The notes under the pieces were generated by a model. The model worked only from the letters and a program-made list of their open reading frames with translations, was not told the origin of the DNA and did not search any database. Both the position numbers and the translations under genes were made by a program. Below, piece after piece: positions 49,601-62,214 of a DNA stretch of 64,000 bases. Positions within the stretch are counted from its first letter, which is position 1, and each line of letters opens with the position of its first letter. The DNA comes from Cryptomeria japonica (lineage: Eukaryota; Streptophyta; Pinopsida; Cupressales; Cupressaceae): NCBI RefSeq assembly GCF_030272615.1, contig NC_081412.1:479537157-479601156 (forward strand), in the 5' to 3' direction.

Positions 49601-51290
49601 ATCTCCTTCCTAAGGAATTTGTAGTCTACACAAACAACCAAGCTTTAATCTTTCTAAACTCACAAGACAAAATCAATCACAAACACATGAAGTGGGTAGA
49701 GTATATGCAAGCCTACACATTCACAATCACACACAAAAAAGGTCAATTAAACTGGGTTGTTGATGCATCGAGTAGAAGACTTTTGACAGTCCAAGAAATT
49801 TAGTTAAGAAGCATAGGTGTTGGCAGTTTTAGAGGCCTATACCCGGATGATGAAGACTTCTCAAATGCCTACAAGGTATGCAAAGAGTATCAAAATCATT
49901 TTCATAGTGAGTATTCATATTTTACCTTGCAAGATGGGTTATTGTTAAGAGGAGGACAACTTTGTGTGCCTAGAGGGTCAATGAGAGAAAATCTCATACA
50001 AGAGAAGCATAATGGCAGCCTTAGTGGTCATTTTGGAGTCAACAAGACTCAAGAGTTTGTTCAGAGGTATTACTATTGGCCTAGGATGAAACAAGATGTT
50101 AGGAAGTATGTGGAAACTTGCATTGTTTGTCAAAAGGCGAAGGGCACTTCTTCAAATCTCGGTTTATACCAACCTCTTCCCATACCAAATAGACCTTGGG
50201 AGTGCGTTAGTATGGATTTTGTAGTAGGTTTACCAAGGACAAAGCATGGATTTTATAGCATTTATGTCATAGTGGACAGATTTAGTAAGATGGCCCACTT
50301 TTTACCTTGCAAGACTACTCATGATGTATGTCATATAGATCAGTTGTTCTTCAAGGAAGTGATAAGGATACATGGTTTACCCATGAGCATTGTTTCAGAT
50401 AGGGACTCAAAGTTCATGAGTCTTTTTTGGAAGACACTTTGGAAAAAGCTTGGCACCAACCTATCTTTTGGATCAGTCTACCATCCACAAACAGATGGGC
50501 AGCCGAAGTGGTAAATAGGAGCTTGGGAAACTTATTGAGGTGCCTTACCAAAGAGTATGGTCAGACATGGGATCAAGTGCTATCACAAGCTATATATGCT
50601 TACAATGACACAATAAATAGAACCATCAGCAAGAGCCCTTTTGAGGTGGTCTATGGTCTTCACCCAAGGGGTATATTGGAGCTAAGGGACTTAGGTAATG
50701 TAGCAACAAGAAGTGGATATGCTAAATATTTTGCTCAATCAATGAAAGAGGTACATGAATCAATCAAGCAAGCATTGATGGAGAACACAAGTAAGATTAA
50801 GCAAAAAGTTGATGAGAGAATGAAGAACCTACAATTCCAAGTAGGAGATCTTGTCATGGTGCATCTAAACAAAGCAAGGCTACAACAAGGAGTGCCTAAT
50901 AAGTTGCAAATGAGAAGGTTGGGTCCATGTGCCATCCTAGCTAAGTATGGAGAAAATGCATACAAGGTGGACCTGCCTAGTGACATAGGTCTGTCACCGA
51001 TTTTGAACATAGCAGACTTAGTTGCTTACAAAGAGCCAATTCAAGGCTCAAATTGCAGTCACTCAGAGGTATCAAATGATGTAAATAACCTTCAAGTACC
51101 AACAAAACCAAGTCCAAAGGTTGAAAAGGTATTGAGTTCAAGGATTGCTAAGAAGACAAGGCACCAAATCTATTGGGAGCACCTAATCAAGTGGTAGGGT
51201 ATGGATGATACTGAGGCTACATGGGTGCTTGATACAGAGTTTAAGAAGTTAGGCATTGATCATAATCTGATCCCTAAAGAGGTGACTTAG
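46655..51290 (+). pseudogene. Gag-Pol polyprotein of element B, with stops, frameshifts and active-site changes
   Basis: Starts at ATG 46655. Order: coiled-coil N-terminus; Gag capsid (about 46900-47400, with VALTWWKIV); intact zinc knuckle CYHCNQLGHPAYRC (about 47684-47725); protease with DSRST instead of DSG[ST]T (about 47953); reverse transcriptase with YLDDI (about 48994); RNase H with ECDAS but YTNNQA where D is expected; integrase with CIVCQKAKG, SMDFV and VSDRD; chromodomain-like end (about 51120-51250). Breaks: stops at 47228-47230, 47531-47533, 47827-47829, near 49120, 49519-49521, 49541, 49801 and 51195; one-base frameshifts near 48916 and near 50505, the latter in the integrase third-acid region. 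The last stop is at 51288-51290. Confidence 0.92.
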
Positions 51291-51310
51291 TTTTCTTTTG
51301 TTTGGGAGAA

Positions 51311-52936
51311 TGGTGCAGGAGCACCTAGGACTTAGGCTCATAGTCCTTCTACAATTTTGGCTTGTACTGACCTTAGCCAATTCAGGTTCCTCATAAGGAC
51401 TCTAGGAGGTTCCAAGGTGTGTGTGTGATGTTTTTTTTAAGTCAAGTGTAGGCCTAGTTGAGTTGGTTTTCTTCCTAGGTTTGCACTTTGTGAGTAGGTG
51501 ATGGTTTGAGTAGTTGAAATGGCCTTATTGATGGTCAAAAGTGGCATAACTTGGTGTGAGAATTAGAGATTCTTAGAATGGTCTTAGGAATTCTTAAAAA
51601 TTCATGATTAATGACTTGAAATAGGTTTCTTAGGTTGGCAAAGCAAAATGTGGAAAGTTGAAAAAGTTGTCATGACAACTTTTGTCCTAAAGGAGCTTAG
51701 TGGTGGAGTTAGGGATATCACAATGCTCTAGAATGCCTCCACACATGGGGAACACTATTTAAACCTCCTCTTGCATGGTTACCAAGGTTGGAAGTTTGAT
51801 TTTGTATAATTAACAATCTGAAACTACTCATTTTCGGACTGTTATTACTGTTTTTGGCTTATTTTGCTTAAAATGTGAATACAAATGGATTGAATCCATT
51901 GATCCAGTCTTGGATTGTAGTTCTTTGGTGTGTTCTAGTGTCAGTTGATTCATTTCATTCTTTGTAGTTAGTGTGTGTTAGTACTTTCTTTTTTGTTTCT
52001 AATCAGCCAGTTTGGGCTTGTAAATAGCAATTTCATGTAAAATGGTTGCCCCATAAAATCCCTCCATGCTACCATCATGACCTATTGGGACATGGAAGGA
52101 AACCCATTATAAAGTGTAAATACGTAGGGAGGAGTTTTGGAAGTGGAGATTAATATGGCTACCACCTTGTTCTAGGCGAGTCCAAGAGCAACCCGGCTAG
52201 AGATGATAGGGTGAGAATTGAGTGCATAGTGCAAAGGTGAAAACCAAACCTTGGCCAATACATTTGGGACAATTCATGAGGTCTATACAGAGTTTTAGTA
52301 GAAAGGAGAAACCTTGACAAGTCATCTAGATGCCCATTTCTCAAACTTGAACAGTCACTATCGATTAAAGGCCTAGAAACCCTACCAAACCCTCATTTTT
52401 GGGTTAGGGCATTGTACGGCGAGTTGGAAGACTAAAACCAACAAAATATTTTAGGGTTGGGTGAGTGTTTGAAGAAAAATAAACCTTTTTGTAGGGTATT
52501 TTGGACTGATTCCCTCAAACCCTTAAAAACTGGATTTTGGAGTCCTAATAGGAGCTCATTCCTTGAAGCCCTATTTCTAGGCAAATTGGTGAAATCGGTA
52601 AGGAAAATAGTGAATGCCAAACTACAAATGGAACAAAATGAACTCATTCCATGGTAAATACCACCTCCACACCTATTCACTAACTCACAATAGAATGGGG
52701 GGTGAAATTGACAGGTTGTTGTCAATATAGCAAATTGAGCATATGGGAAACACTTTGAAATGGTAGGGTTCCTAGTCAAACACTTATTGCAAATACCTTG
52801 CGATTGGCAAAGAGAAAGTCATAGAAGAGATTGGGAAGGACTTGGAGGTCTTGGAGCATAGCTAGACCTGGTGAGGTTGGTGGAATTGAGCAACACCAAC
52901 TAGGTGAAGTGTGAGCAAGCTAGGTGGACCCCATCA
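51311..52936 (+). repeat. 3' LTR of element B
   Basis: 1626 bp, partner of 44986-46613. GGGAGAA immediately before it is a short polypurine tract. Confidence 0.93.
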
Positions 52937-52941
52937 CACAA

Positions 52942-53974
52942 ACTAGTCCTACACTTGAGGTGTGATTACTATGATACAATTTAAAAATATAAAACTTGTA
53001 CAACCCACAATGTTGTGTACAAATGAAAAAGCCTTTCTTGATTAATGCAATACATTTATTTGATTATAAAATCATAAACTAATGTGTAGAAGTCAAAGTA
53101 TTGAAATAAGCATGCCTATGATTCCATTTTTAAGTGGATGGACTCAGTTTCTATTGGAATATATGAGATCAATTGGAAATGAGGGCCAAAGTTTGTTTTA
53201 GTTGGAATAGATGAAGATTTTATTAAGGGTGGCATAGGTTTGATGGCCTTTGTCCACTCATCAAATAGCACATTTTTTTATTGACGATTACCCTAGTAAC
53301 ATTTCATTATTCAAAATCAAATAAAAATACAAGAAAATAATGGTACTAAGAAATCCATGTGTGTGTGTTATATTTGTTTTGATCTTGGTTTCACATGTTA
53401 ATTATTGATAGATGTATAATATGTGATTTTATTTATGTAATTGACATAGGTAAATGGTGGTGAACCTTCATTTATCATTATACATCTTCATATTTGTGTC
53501 AAAAGTAAGAATCGAGTTGAATTTCTTTCAATACTCTAGTTATGTTAGAAAAATGAATGTAGAGCATATTTGAATTGGGCTCAAATGAATGTGACATGTT
53601 ACTAAATATTCATGTATGATCTCATTGAAATGATTGACAGGATTCATTTTATGGCTTTATGTTATTCACACACCATTCAAAATCCACTTTATTTAGCAAA
53701 TTATGATCTCATTAGTATTTCCCTAGGAACAATCCACTATTCAAATTCAAGAAAATATAAGAAAATTATGATACTAACAAAATTGGTTATTCATACACCG
53801 TTATTGATATCATTAATTTTTTCTTAGTCTATTGAATTGACATAGTTGGAATAATTTTTCATACATCATGTATTAGTTTCATGTGACAAAATAATACATG
53901 AAAATGCATAAGCCAGAAGAATGCTAAGAGAATAATACATAAATTGTTGGATGTATGGGGATATTATTGGAGAT
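52942..53974. other. Non-coding region
   Basis: AT-rich and gene-free. About 53290-53350 and 53690-53775 are imperfect copies of a segment containing CATTATTCAAA and AAGAAAAT. Confidence 0.55.
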
Positions 53975-55302
53975 TGTTGGTAGTATGGTGCAAATATGTG
54001 CTTGAGTGATATCTGAGAGATGTGTTGTCATTTATGTCAACATATTTCTCTATCTGTGACAGTGATGCAGTGAGTTCAGTGAGTTGTTTTGTTGATCATG
54101 TTGATGATTAGAGTTTGTGGATTAAAGGGTTTGTAGAGGATTGTTCGTAGATGATACAATGCAATTTTCAAAGGTCCGCATGAAGATTTTAGTGGGTTAT
54201 GGGTATCTATGTTGTGGCTAGTTTTTTAGTTGTTTAGTGGTGACAAAGTGTTGGTATTTTGATCTGCACTGCTCCACATTGTAATATCTTGATCTATAGA
54301 TTTGGAGGAATGTTTGGAACGTTGATGTGTATCTTGAGTTCAATTGGTTTGTGGTTTAGAGCTCCACAAGTTATTTTTCAAGGTTGACAGTCATTGCAAT
54401 TATGTTCTTGAAGTTCGGTATGATGCTAATGATTACTCTAGTAATTTGTGTTGTGTGGCTGTTACAATGGTAAGTCATGATGCTTGTGGATGTTTTTGGA
54501 TCATGTGCCTTTTGTGTTGGTGGTCCGCATTGATCGTTGAGCTCGTGATTGATTATTTTCTTTAGCCTAGTGGTATTATGTTCTTAGCTGACTGGATGCT
54601 TGTAGCATGTTGCGGATGTTCAAGGCGTAATTCTTGGAGGTGTAACATGTGTGAGGCATATGATTTGGGTATGTGCTATGTCTTGACCAAAATTGCTTGG
54701 TCCGCATTGAGTGTGGTTATATTTTTGTAAATAGGTGGTGAGTGTTGAGCTAACCTTGTTGATTTCTACAAGGTTGATGTTATGTATAAATAAATGTAAT
54801 ATCTTTGTATTTGAGTGTGTTGTGGATGAGAGAGTGAGCATATGTGTGAATAATGTATTGATCTTTCAGAGGTAGAGAAGAAGTGTGACGAAAGTTGTTG
54901 TGTGCTTAACCAAAACTATAACCAAGCATTAAGGAGATGCTATTTTTAGTTCATTACTTCAAGATGTGATCCAAATCTATTTGTAAGGCGGTGAACCTTC
55001 CCTAAGTTGTAGCCCTTCTTTGTTTTTGAGTAGTGAGCTCTAGGCAGTGTGTATGAATGCATGTGTATTCCTCATTGTAATACTTCTATACTTCTAACAT
55101 AGTATACTTATATTGTGGGTGTGTTCCCACCGTGTTTTTTCCTTTGATTGGGTTTTTCACGTCAGAATTATTGGTGTTATGTGTTCATGATGTGTTGTTG
55201 ATTCATTCTTTCATGCTTAATTATCAGATCAAATAATTTAAGTTTAAGTTTTGTAAGTTTTTTAGACAACTGATTCACCCCCCCCCCCCGCTCATGATTG
55301 TC
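53975..55302 (+). mobile_element. LTR fragment related to the element C LTR group
   Basis: Starts TGTTGG and shares ordered words with the solo LTR at 58730-59508 (TTGTCATT, AGTGAGCTCTAGGCAGT, a GTGGG...CCCAC stretch, GATTCACC followed by poly-C at about 55278-55289). CTAGTATCAAAGC right after it resembles a decayed primer-binding site, which would make this a 5' LTR. Its end and any target duplication are not resolved. Confidence 0.45.
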
Positions 55303-58300
55303 TGCCTAGTATCAAAGCTATTTTCATCAATAACATAGGTTCATCATGTGACATTTATGAAGTGTAATGTCTATCGCATTCGTATTATGTCATTCGCTGA
55401 ATTTTGATATGAGATTGGCTCATTATATATTATATCATGACTCGATGTGTATATCATTCTTTTGTATTGGCAACCATGAGGTGCATCCTGCTTATAGATG
55501 TATTCTTTTATTCATATGATAGCACTATTGATGTGGGTAGTAAGTTATACTAGTAGTTTTAGTGATGATCATATATGCATGATGACTCTATGATGATGTG
55601 GCATGATGTTATATGATGATATTTGGATTATATTGTGAGGATATTTTGGCTACACTAATTATGATGTGGTTACTTAATTTTGCTTTCATGATGTTATGTT
55701 GATTCATTGAGGTATGATGTTACTAATCATTATGTGACCCCGATAGGGGAATGATTATTTATGCTTTAGCTATATTATATTATATGTATATATTTGCACA
55801 AGTGTTTGTAACTTTTGGTTGATGCAAGTAAAGGGCATCAACTCTACTTGGCTCCATAGGTCTAAGAGTGCTCATATCCCCAATGATGGTTATAGGATCG
55901 GGGAATGATTATTTATGCTTTAGTTATATTATATTATATGTATATGTTTGCACAAGTGTTTGTAACTTTTGGTTGATGCAAGTAAAGGGCATCAACTCTA
56001 CCTGGCTCTGCAGGTCTAAGCGTGCTCATATCCCCAATGATGGTTATAGGAGATAGCACAATGGTAAAATATATTACCTAGCTTTAACCATCATTCCTAA
56101 TTTGGATGATTTATCCTTAATTGCTATGATTATACCTCTAGTTACCTTTCTAGTAACACCCAGTTACCCTTATGCATCATTGTGAATGACTAGTAAAGAT
56201 TGTATGTGCATAGTCAATTAGTTGTTAATTATCGTTATTATAATATGTATTTTAATGATATTTTACTTTTATAGAGGTAATTTAAATTTAAATGCACAAA
56301 CTATGCATTATATGTATTTAGTTTAATGAAATTTACATGATTTTTCCTTTGGGGTGTTTTGGGAGTTTAATTGGTTTCATAATTTAAATTTAAATTTATT
56401 GTCTTTGTATTCTCACTCCAAAATGTGGAATATAATTTGTAATTGGAGTTTTATTTTCAACATTTAGTTTATTTTTCCTACACTTTTCTCTCAAACCTAC
56501 ATGGCCATTTGGATTGTTGAGATTAGAAGATTGGTTGAGTATAATTTTGTGGGTAGCAGCTCAAAATAATTGTGGGGGTGAACTCTTTGTGTTGTCTAGA
56601 TTTCATGGATTCTCTTCGTGTGTTTGCCTTCATTTTAATTTTGAAGATTTCTCCAAGTTGAAGATATGAATATTAAATTCCTCCTTTGTTTCTTAATTTG
56701 AATGTTTAAATCTTGTTTGGAATGGTTCACAAGATGATTAGAACACTCACATTATCTCAATTTGATCTTTAAATAAGTTATTTGATTGTAGTATTTAAAT
56801 TTTGAAAACTATGGTTGATATGGGGAAACTTTACCCAATTTTTTACCCATGGATGAAATGTAAATTTTATTGCATTTTTGGAGTGTTCTATAGTTGTAGA
56901 TCAATGGGTTTTCAAGAATTTTTGTTTTATGATGTTTGAAATTTTAAGCCTTTTGGAGATCCATCAATGGTGGATGGCCTCCATGGTTGATTTTTAGCCA
57001 AATTAGGCATTTGATAAAAGTGAGAATTAGATGTTCAAAATGTTAAATTATAATGTGGATACATAGTACTATATGTAATTTTTATTACTGAATTGACACG
57101 GATCTGTTCTCTTGGCAATATGGCCAATTGAGTATGTCATGGTTGTATGTGAAATTGGCATTGAAAATGTGATTATATGACGTGCATTGAGATGTTGGCA
57201 TTTTATTTTGGCATGAGGCTAGGAATAGGTCCTAGAGTGAGTCTAGGGAGTGCCTCCCATTCGTATCCCTATCTTGTAAGTGGTACACTTGGCAATCATG
57301 ATTGGGGAGTTGTGTTAATAAGTGATAACATAAGAATAAAATTAGGGTAAACATTAATAAGATAATATGGATTCCTCAAGCATGCCATGACCGCTATCAC
57401 AATACTATGAGTGTCTTGAGAAGGCATTCCCACACATGGAGCATTGGGACTTGTCCGGAGAGGCAAGCCTACTCATGTAGTATTGGGACTTGTGTGATCA
57501 TCATTCTCATTCTTATGAGAGAATGCTTGATTTGGTATGGTGTGTCCTCATGAGCACATACAATGACACTCTCTCCACTGCACTCTAGTATCTAATGCCT
57601 TTACTAGCTTGACTAGAGACCATTTATGGAAACATGGATTGATATTATCTCCTCATGATGTTGCATTACGTATTGTTGATAGTGTATATCAATATGCTTT
57701 CATGTGTATGGTGTGAGTGTAAGCCTTTTGTATCCTTGTTTTCATTGCTTGAGTGTATGGACCTTGTGACTATCTCCATGAGCATGGTGGGGTAATCCTA
57801 CAGGTAGAAAATGGTCAAGTGGCATTACACACCACCATTGGGGACCGGTGAACTTGTTCATGAGAACTTTGGAGAGCATCTTCACCTTCTTCATCCTTCT
57901 TCATTTCAAGTTGTAAAATGAATGTAAATTGATGTAAACAATGTAATTATTGTTGAATTGTAGATTGAGAAAAGTCCAAATGGAGATTGATGTAAAGGAT
58001 CATAATGATATGATTAGAGTAGGCTTTATTCGACCAATGTTGGAATAGACTTAGTGAACCGATGTTGCAACCAGCCACCAAGCATGACTATGTGTTCTTC
58101 CCATTTGATTCTATATAAAGATATTATCATAGGAAAAATTCCATTGGTGCTTTAAAATGAACATAATTGTGTTTTTTGTAGTTCTAAATATTGATTTAGT
58201 CATCTCCTATTGTGATCATAGGATATTGATGAAGACTTAGTGGGATTGAGAACTTTAGAGCCAATTTGGGCTTAACCAAAACCACTTGGAGAGTGTTTAT

Positions 58301-58729
58301 TGGAGTCCAGTTGTGGATTCTAGTTGTATTGGGTCATTTTTTGTCCATATGTGCCAATTTCGGGTGTTGCGGATTGAGTAGTAGTGAAATGAGTCCACCC
58401 AGACTATGTGTTTCCTTGTAGGAGTCTTTTGGTAACCGATGTCACTCAACTTGACCCATTTTTGAACCTTTCATCATATTCTCTCAATTTTAAGAATGTA
58501 TGAACATTTTGACTTCACCAAGGGATTAAGGGTGTTTGAGTCTTTGTACAATCCAACCAAGAAGTTCCCTATTTTTGGACAAGTGCACATCTTAGGGATG
58601 TCAACATGAGTTCACTAGTCTAGAGGATGCTAGCATGTCCCAAGGACACATGCATGAGTCAAGGAATCTTATGTAGCATGACAGTTTCCTAAATCTATGC
58701 TAGTACCCTCTCAAGACACTTGTGCAAAA
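55303..58729. other. Gene-free region with one tandem duplication
   Basis: No credible protein or RNA gene. 55746-56053 is a two-copy tandem repeat of period 154 (GGGGAATGATTATTTATGCT at 55746 and 55900). The remainder may be retroelement debris but no domain was recognised. Confidence 0.5.
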
Positions 58730-59508
58730 TGTTGGCATATGCACACTCCAATGAGACATTGTAGGTGATTGAAGGTTTTGTCATTGATGGCAACCTTACA
58801 ATCCTATGGCATCGGCAAGGCATTCCACCGGCACTCAGGTCACCGACACCGGCAGTGAAAGGTAGCATACTAGCACAGAGGCCGATAGGATTTTTGTTGT
58901 AATATATTTTGTTTATTATTTGTAAAATCATTGTAAGCCGACTTGGCAAGTTATAAAATGACTCTTATATAAGAGAGATCATTGTAGAACATTTGTAAGT
59001 AAGGAAGAGAAATGTAATTAGGCAAAATAAGGCAGACCTATTATGCGAATTATAGGTTAAGGGCTTATGTTAGAAGCAAAGCAGAAACCGGTACTGGATC
59101 TGGCATTATAGATGCTATTTTGAAGCAATACAAGACATTGAATTTATATAATCCATTTTGTAAGTCAATGAGACTTCCTAGTTTGTATTTGAGCAGTGAG
59201 CTCTAGGCAGTTGGCCTTCCTACATGTGTAGGCCCCTCTTGTAGCAGTAATATTCTCTTATTGGCCAGTAAGTGAATATTGTGGGTCACAAATCCCACTG
59301 AGGTTTTTCCCACATCGGGTTTCCTCGTTAAATCCTTGTGTTATGGTGTGTTTTTCATGTGGTTGTTTTTATCTCTATTTATTGCATTACTTTCTGCTTA
59401 CCGGTACACAGTATTAATATGCTCTACATGTTTCAAGTTAAGAAAATCTATTAACCGGTTAGATATTGATTCACCCCCCCCCTCTTAGTATCTATGGGAA
59501 TCCTAACA
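58730..59508 (+). mobile_element. Solo LTR of the element C group
   Basis: 779 bp starting TGTTGGCATAT, like element C, and ending in poly-C, TCTTAGTATC and CCTAACA. It is flanked by the exact 5-bp duplication CAAAA (58725-58729 and 59509-59513). It has ACCGGT(T/A) words as in element C. No internal region, so it fits LTR-LTR recombination. Confidence 0.85.
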
Positions 59509-59513
59509 CAAAA

Positions 59514-60047
59514 ATATACTAGTTTTCAATACACTTGTGCAGACTCGCTCTAGTGTCCTCAAACACACAAGTTTCCTCCTGTTTGACCCCATTTTTTATG
59601 CATTGTAAAACTAACAAAATAAAAAAACCCTTAGATGGATATAGAATAGGTATTGAGTGAGTTTAGATGGTCTCAAGGGCATTCTTTTGTAATTAGGGTT
59701 TCACTAAATCCCATCCATGACATGTAGGACTTAGCAATTTATCTTGTTTGGTGAATAGATCTTGGCAAGTTTGGGGATGGTCATGTGTGAGCCTAAACAA
59801 CTCTTAGACCATGTATTAGGGTTTGGGAGACCTTTCCCCTTGTTCTCTTAAAGTTTTGAGTGTTTACTCGTTAGGGCCTATCCGTAGTTGATTTACGATG
59901 GTTTGTTTTAATCTTGATGTTTGAGCATTGTTCATGTCTATGTAATGTATGTTCACACTTAATTACTTTAAAAAAAAATATTTCCATGTAATCCTTGTAT
60001 GATTCACTCATATCCTCTATGGTTCCTTAATAGGGTGTTGCATTAGG
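59514..60047. other. Non-coding stretch, possible LTR end
   Basis: No gene. It ends in GGGTGTTGCA followed by TTAGGTATCAAAGCCC (about 60048), which resembles an LTR end plus a decayed tRNA-Met primer-binding site. The matching LTR start was not found. Confidence 0.35.
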
Positions 60048-60225
60048 TATCAAAGCCCATGTTCAAACATTGAGAGTTCTAGTGTATACATGCTCATTTC
60101 ATTTGGTGTGAGTAATGTGTGTTTGTTATATTGTATTCATTGATGCTTATCATTGTACTCACATTTCCTTAGCATGGCTTATATATATTTATATTTTTTC
60201 TTTAATGTGTTCATTGTTGTGTTAT

Positions 60226-60559
60226 CAAGGAAGTCTCCTCGACATAGTGCGCAACTGAATCCTCGTTAGGAGGAACATCCAAAGTAGCACCAGGTTGACC
60301 ATCAAGATTAGCAACATGTAGAGAATCAAGGTGGTTGTCAAGATGTTGGAATTGGGGATCCTTACATGCTTAATTTACTTTAGGAAATCATATCTTATTT
60401 AGGGCTTCGAGAGGAGGCATCTCAATAGGAGGAGTCTCATCCATCTCAATAGCATGAGAGAGAGTATTCTCGTAGCCCTAGTCTTTTTATAGTTGTTCTT
60501 AGGAAAGAGTACATAGAGGCAGAGTAGGATAACATCCTTGCAGATCATATGCTTCTTAG
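60226..60559 (+). pseudogene. Degraded Gag-like remnant
   Basis: A frame rich in Gln, Glu and His (e.g. HSAQLNPR, VENQGGCQD, GLREEASQ) is interrupted by several TAG codons. It lies shortly after a primer-binding-site-like sequence and is cut by the LTR starting at 60560. The placement suggests the start of a retroelement Gag; no domain is firmly recognised. Confidence 0.3.
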
Positions 60560-61788
60560 TGTTGGGAAATAAACAGGTTTAATACCAAAGATTGTGAAGA
60601 TCAATCTCTATCCAATAAACTAATCAAAGGATGAGATTCAAGACTTGGATAACAGCAAGATGAAAATATGAAACTCATATGCAAATCTGAAAATTAAGTT
60701 GCCTTAATTGTGGAAAACCCATGATTAGATCCTTCTTCATTATGACATCAAAAATCATCTTGTTAACGATGCTTAATAAACCTATCTTGTGTGAACTTAT
60801 AACAAAATTAAATAATGATTAATATTAGCATAAGATAGCAACAATAAGGCATAAATCAGCAACATAACATCCACACATAACATAGGACTTACGTGGATAA
60901 ACCCTTGTGTCAAAAAGATCCACCAAGAAGAGAGGACAAGTTTGTATTAACAATTTAGTGTCCTAAATTATGCCCAGAGAATTTATGACACTTATGCATT
61001 GCACCCAGTGCATTTATGACAAGACTCATGATCAAGATCTCATTATTTTGACATCATGAGATGAAAAGACAAAGTGCCTCCAATTGCCCCAAAGCCTCAT
61101 TTGGGACCATCTTGGTGAGGACAGCGGTGTGTCGCACAGATGTCTACGTGTCGCGTTAATGTCTCATTAGATTCTCGAATCGAAATTGCATATCCCATGT
61201 CAGACGCTTTTAGATGTATGCCCCTTCGCTTGAACTCGTTCGTAATGGCTCCACATGTCTATTCCTTGCATTAAAAGCTTGTTTCCTTGTTCATTTGGCT
61301 CTCTAGACTCTGTACACTCTTTGGATACTTTTGGAAAGAAGGCTCTCAAAACACCATTTTCCTCATTTTATTGGCTCTTAATATCTTGGCAAACATCTCA
61401 CAACAACAACACCATCTCAAGCTTCGTCACACTCTTATCTCAAGAGAGGGGTTTGGCTAGAACGCTTTATCTTCTCTCTTTTCTCTTACCTTACAGCATT
61501 CTATGTTTTGCCTTGTTGTATTTCTAAATGTATCTATTGTCTAGGTGCATTTAGCTTATCATTTATCATTATCTTGTATCTATTGCAATAGGTATTTTCC
61601 TCCATTAAGCGGGGTTTGTTTCTATTGCATTTGTCATTTATCTTGTATCTCATGTAGTAGGGTTTTTCCTCCAAGGTTAGTTTCTATTACATTTATCTAT
61701 TTATCCAGTCTATCTATCTAGCTTTATGTGGTGGTGGAAACACCAAAACGGGGGTTTGATTGAGGCAAACCCCTATACAACCCCAACA
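60560..61788 (-). mobile_element. LTR in minus orientation, internal region to the right
   Basis: Ends are TGTTGGG (60560) and CCCAACA (61788). GGGGGAAAA on the minus strand directly outside 61788 is a good polypurine tract, making this the 3' LTR of a minus-strand element whose body extends right and is interrupted by the small element at 61814-63754. It contains a partial internal repeat (TTATCTTGTATCT at about 61570 and 61630). The other LTR is outside the window. Confidence 0.6.
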
Positions 61789-61813
61789 TTTTCCCCCATC
61801 TCTATGTGCGCAA

Positions 61814-62214
61814 TGTTAGAGAATTTTTTTTTTATTTACTTAATTAATTTAATCATATTGATTAATTAATTAAGTCACCTTTTTCTTTTTTCACTTAAGC
61901 TAAATTTAGGAAGCTTTTTAGGCATTTAATAGGAATTTAATATGCATGCATCCTTTAGGTATATTAATAATTAATTCACTATTAATTATTAATTGCTTTT
62001 TAGGGTTTCTATCTTTAGAATTAGATTTATTTATAAGGATGACATATCATTCATTGTAAATCAAGCAATACAAGCAATATTCATTCAAGCATTCAGTTCT
62101 TGTTATTGTCTTCAATATTCTCATTTGTTGTGCAATTTATCCTTTGTATGTAACAGGTATTCTTGCAGATGATTATTTGGGCTTGTGGGAATTCAACAGT
62201 CATGAATTCTAACA
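61814..62214 (+). repeat. 5' LTR of element D
   Basis: 401 bp, including an AT-rich segment near 61870-61980 that is largely missing from the 3' LTR. Confidence 0.85.

Larger units (their letters stand above)
44986..52936 (+). mobile_element. Ty3/gypsy chromovirus-type LTR retrotransposon B, complete but decayed
   Basis: 5' LTR 44986-46613, primer-binding site 46617-46628, Gag-Pol 46655-51290, 3' LTR 51311-52936, target duplication CACAA (44981-44985 and 52937-52941). LTRs start TGGTGCA and end CCCATCA. The polyprotein has the same domain order as element A and shares many motifs, so the two are related families, but their LTR sequences differ. Confidence 0.95.
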
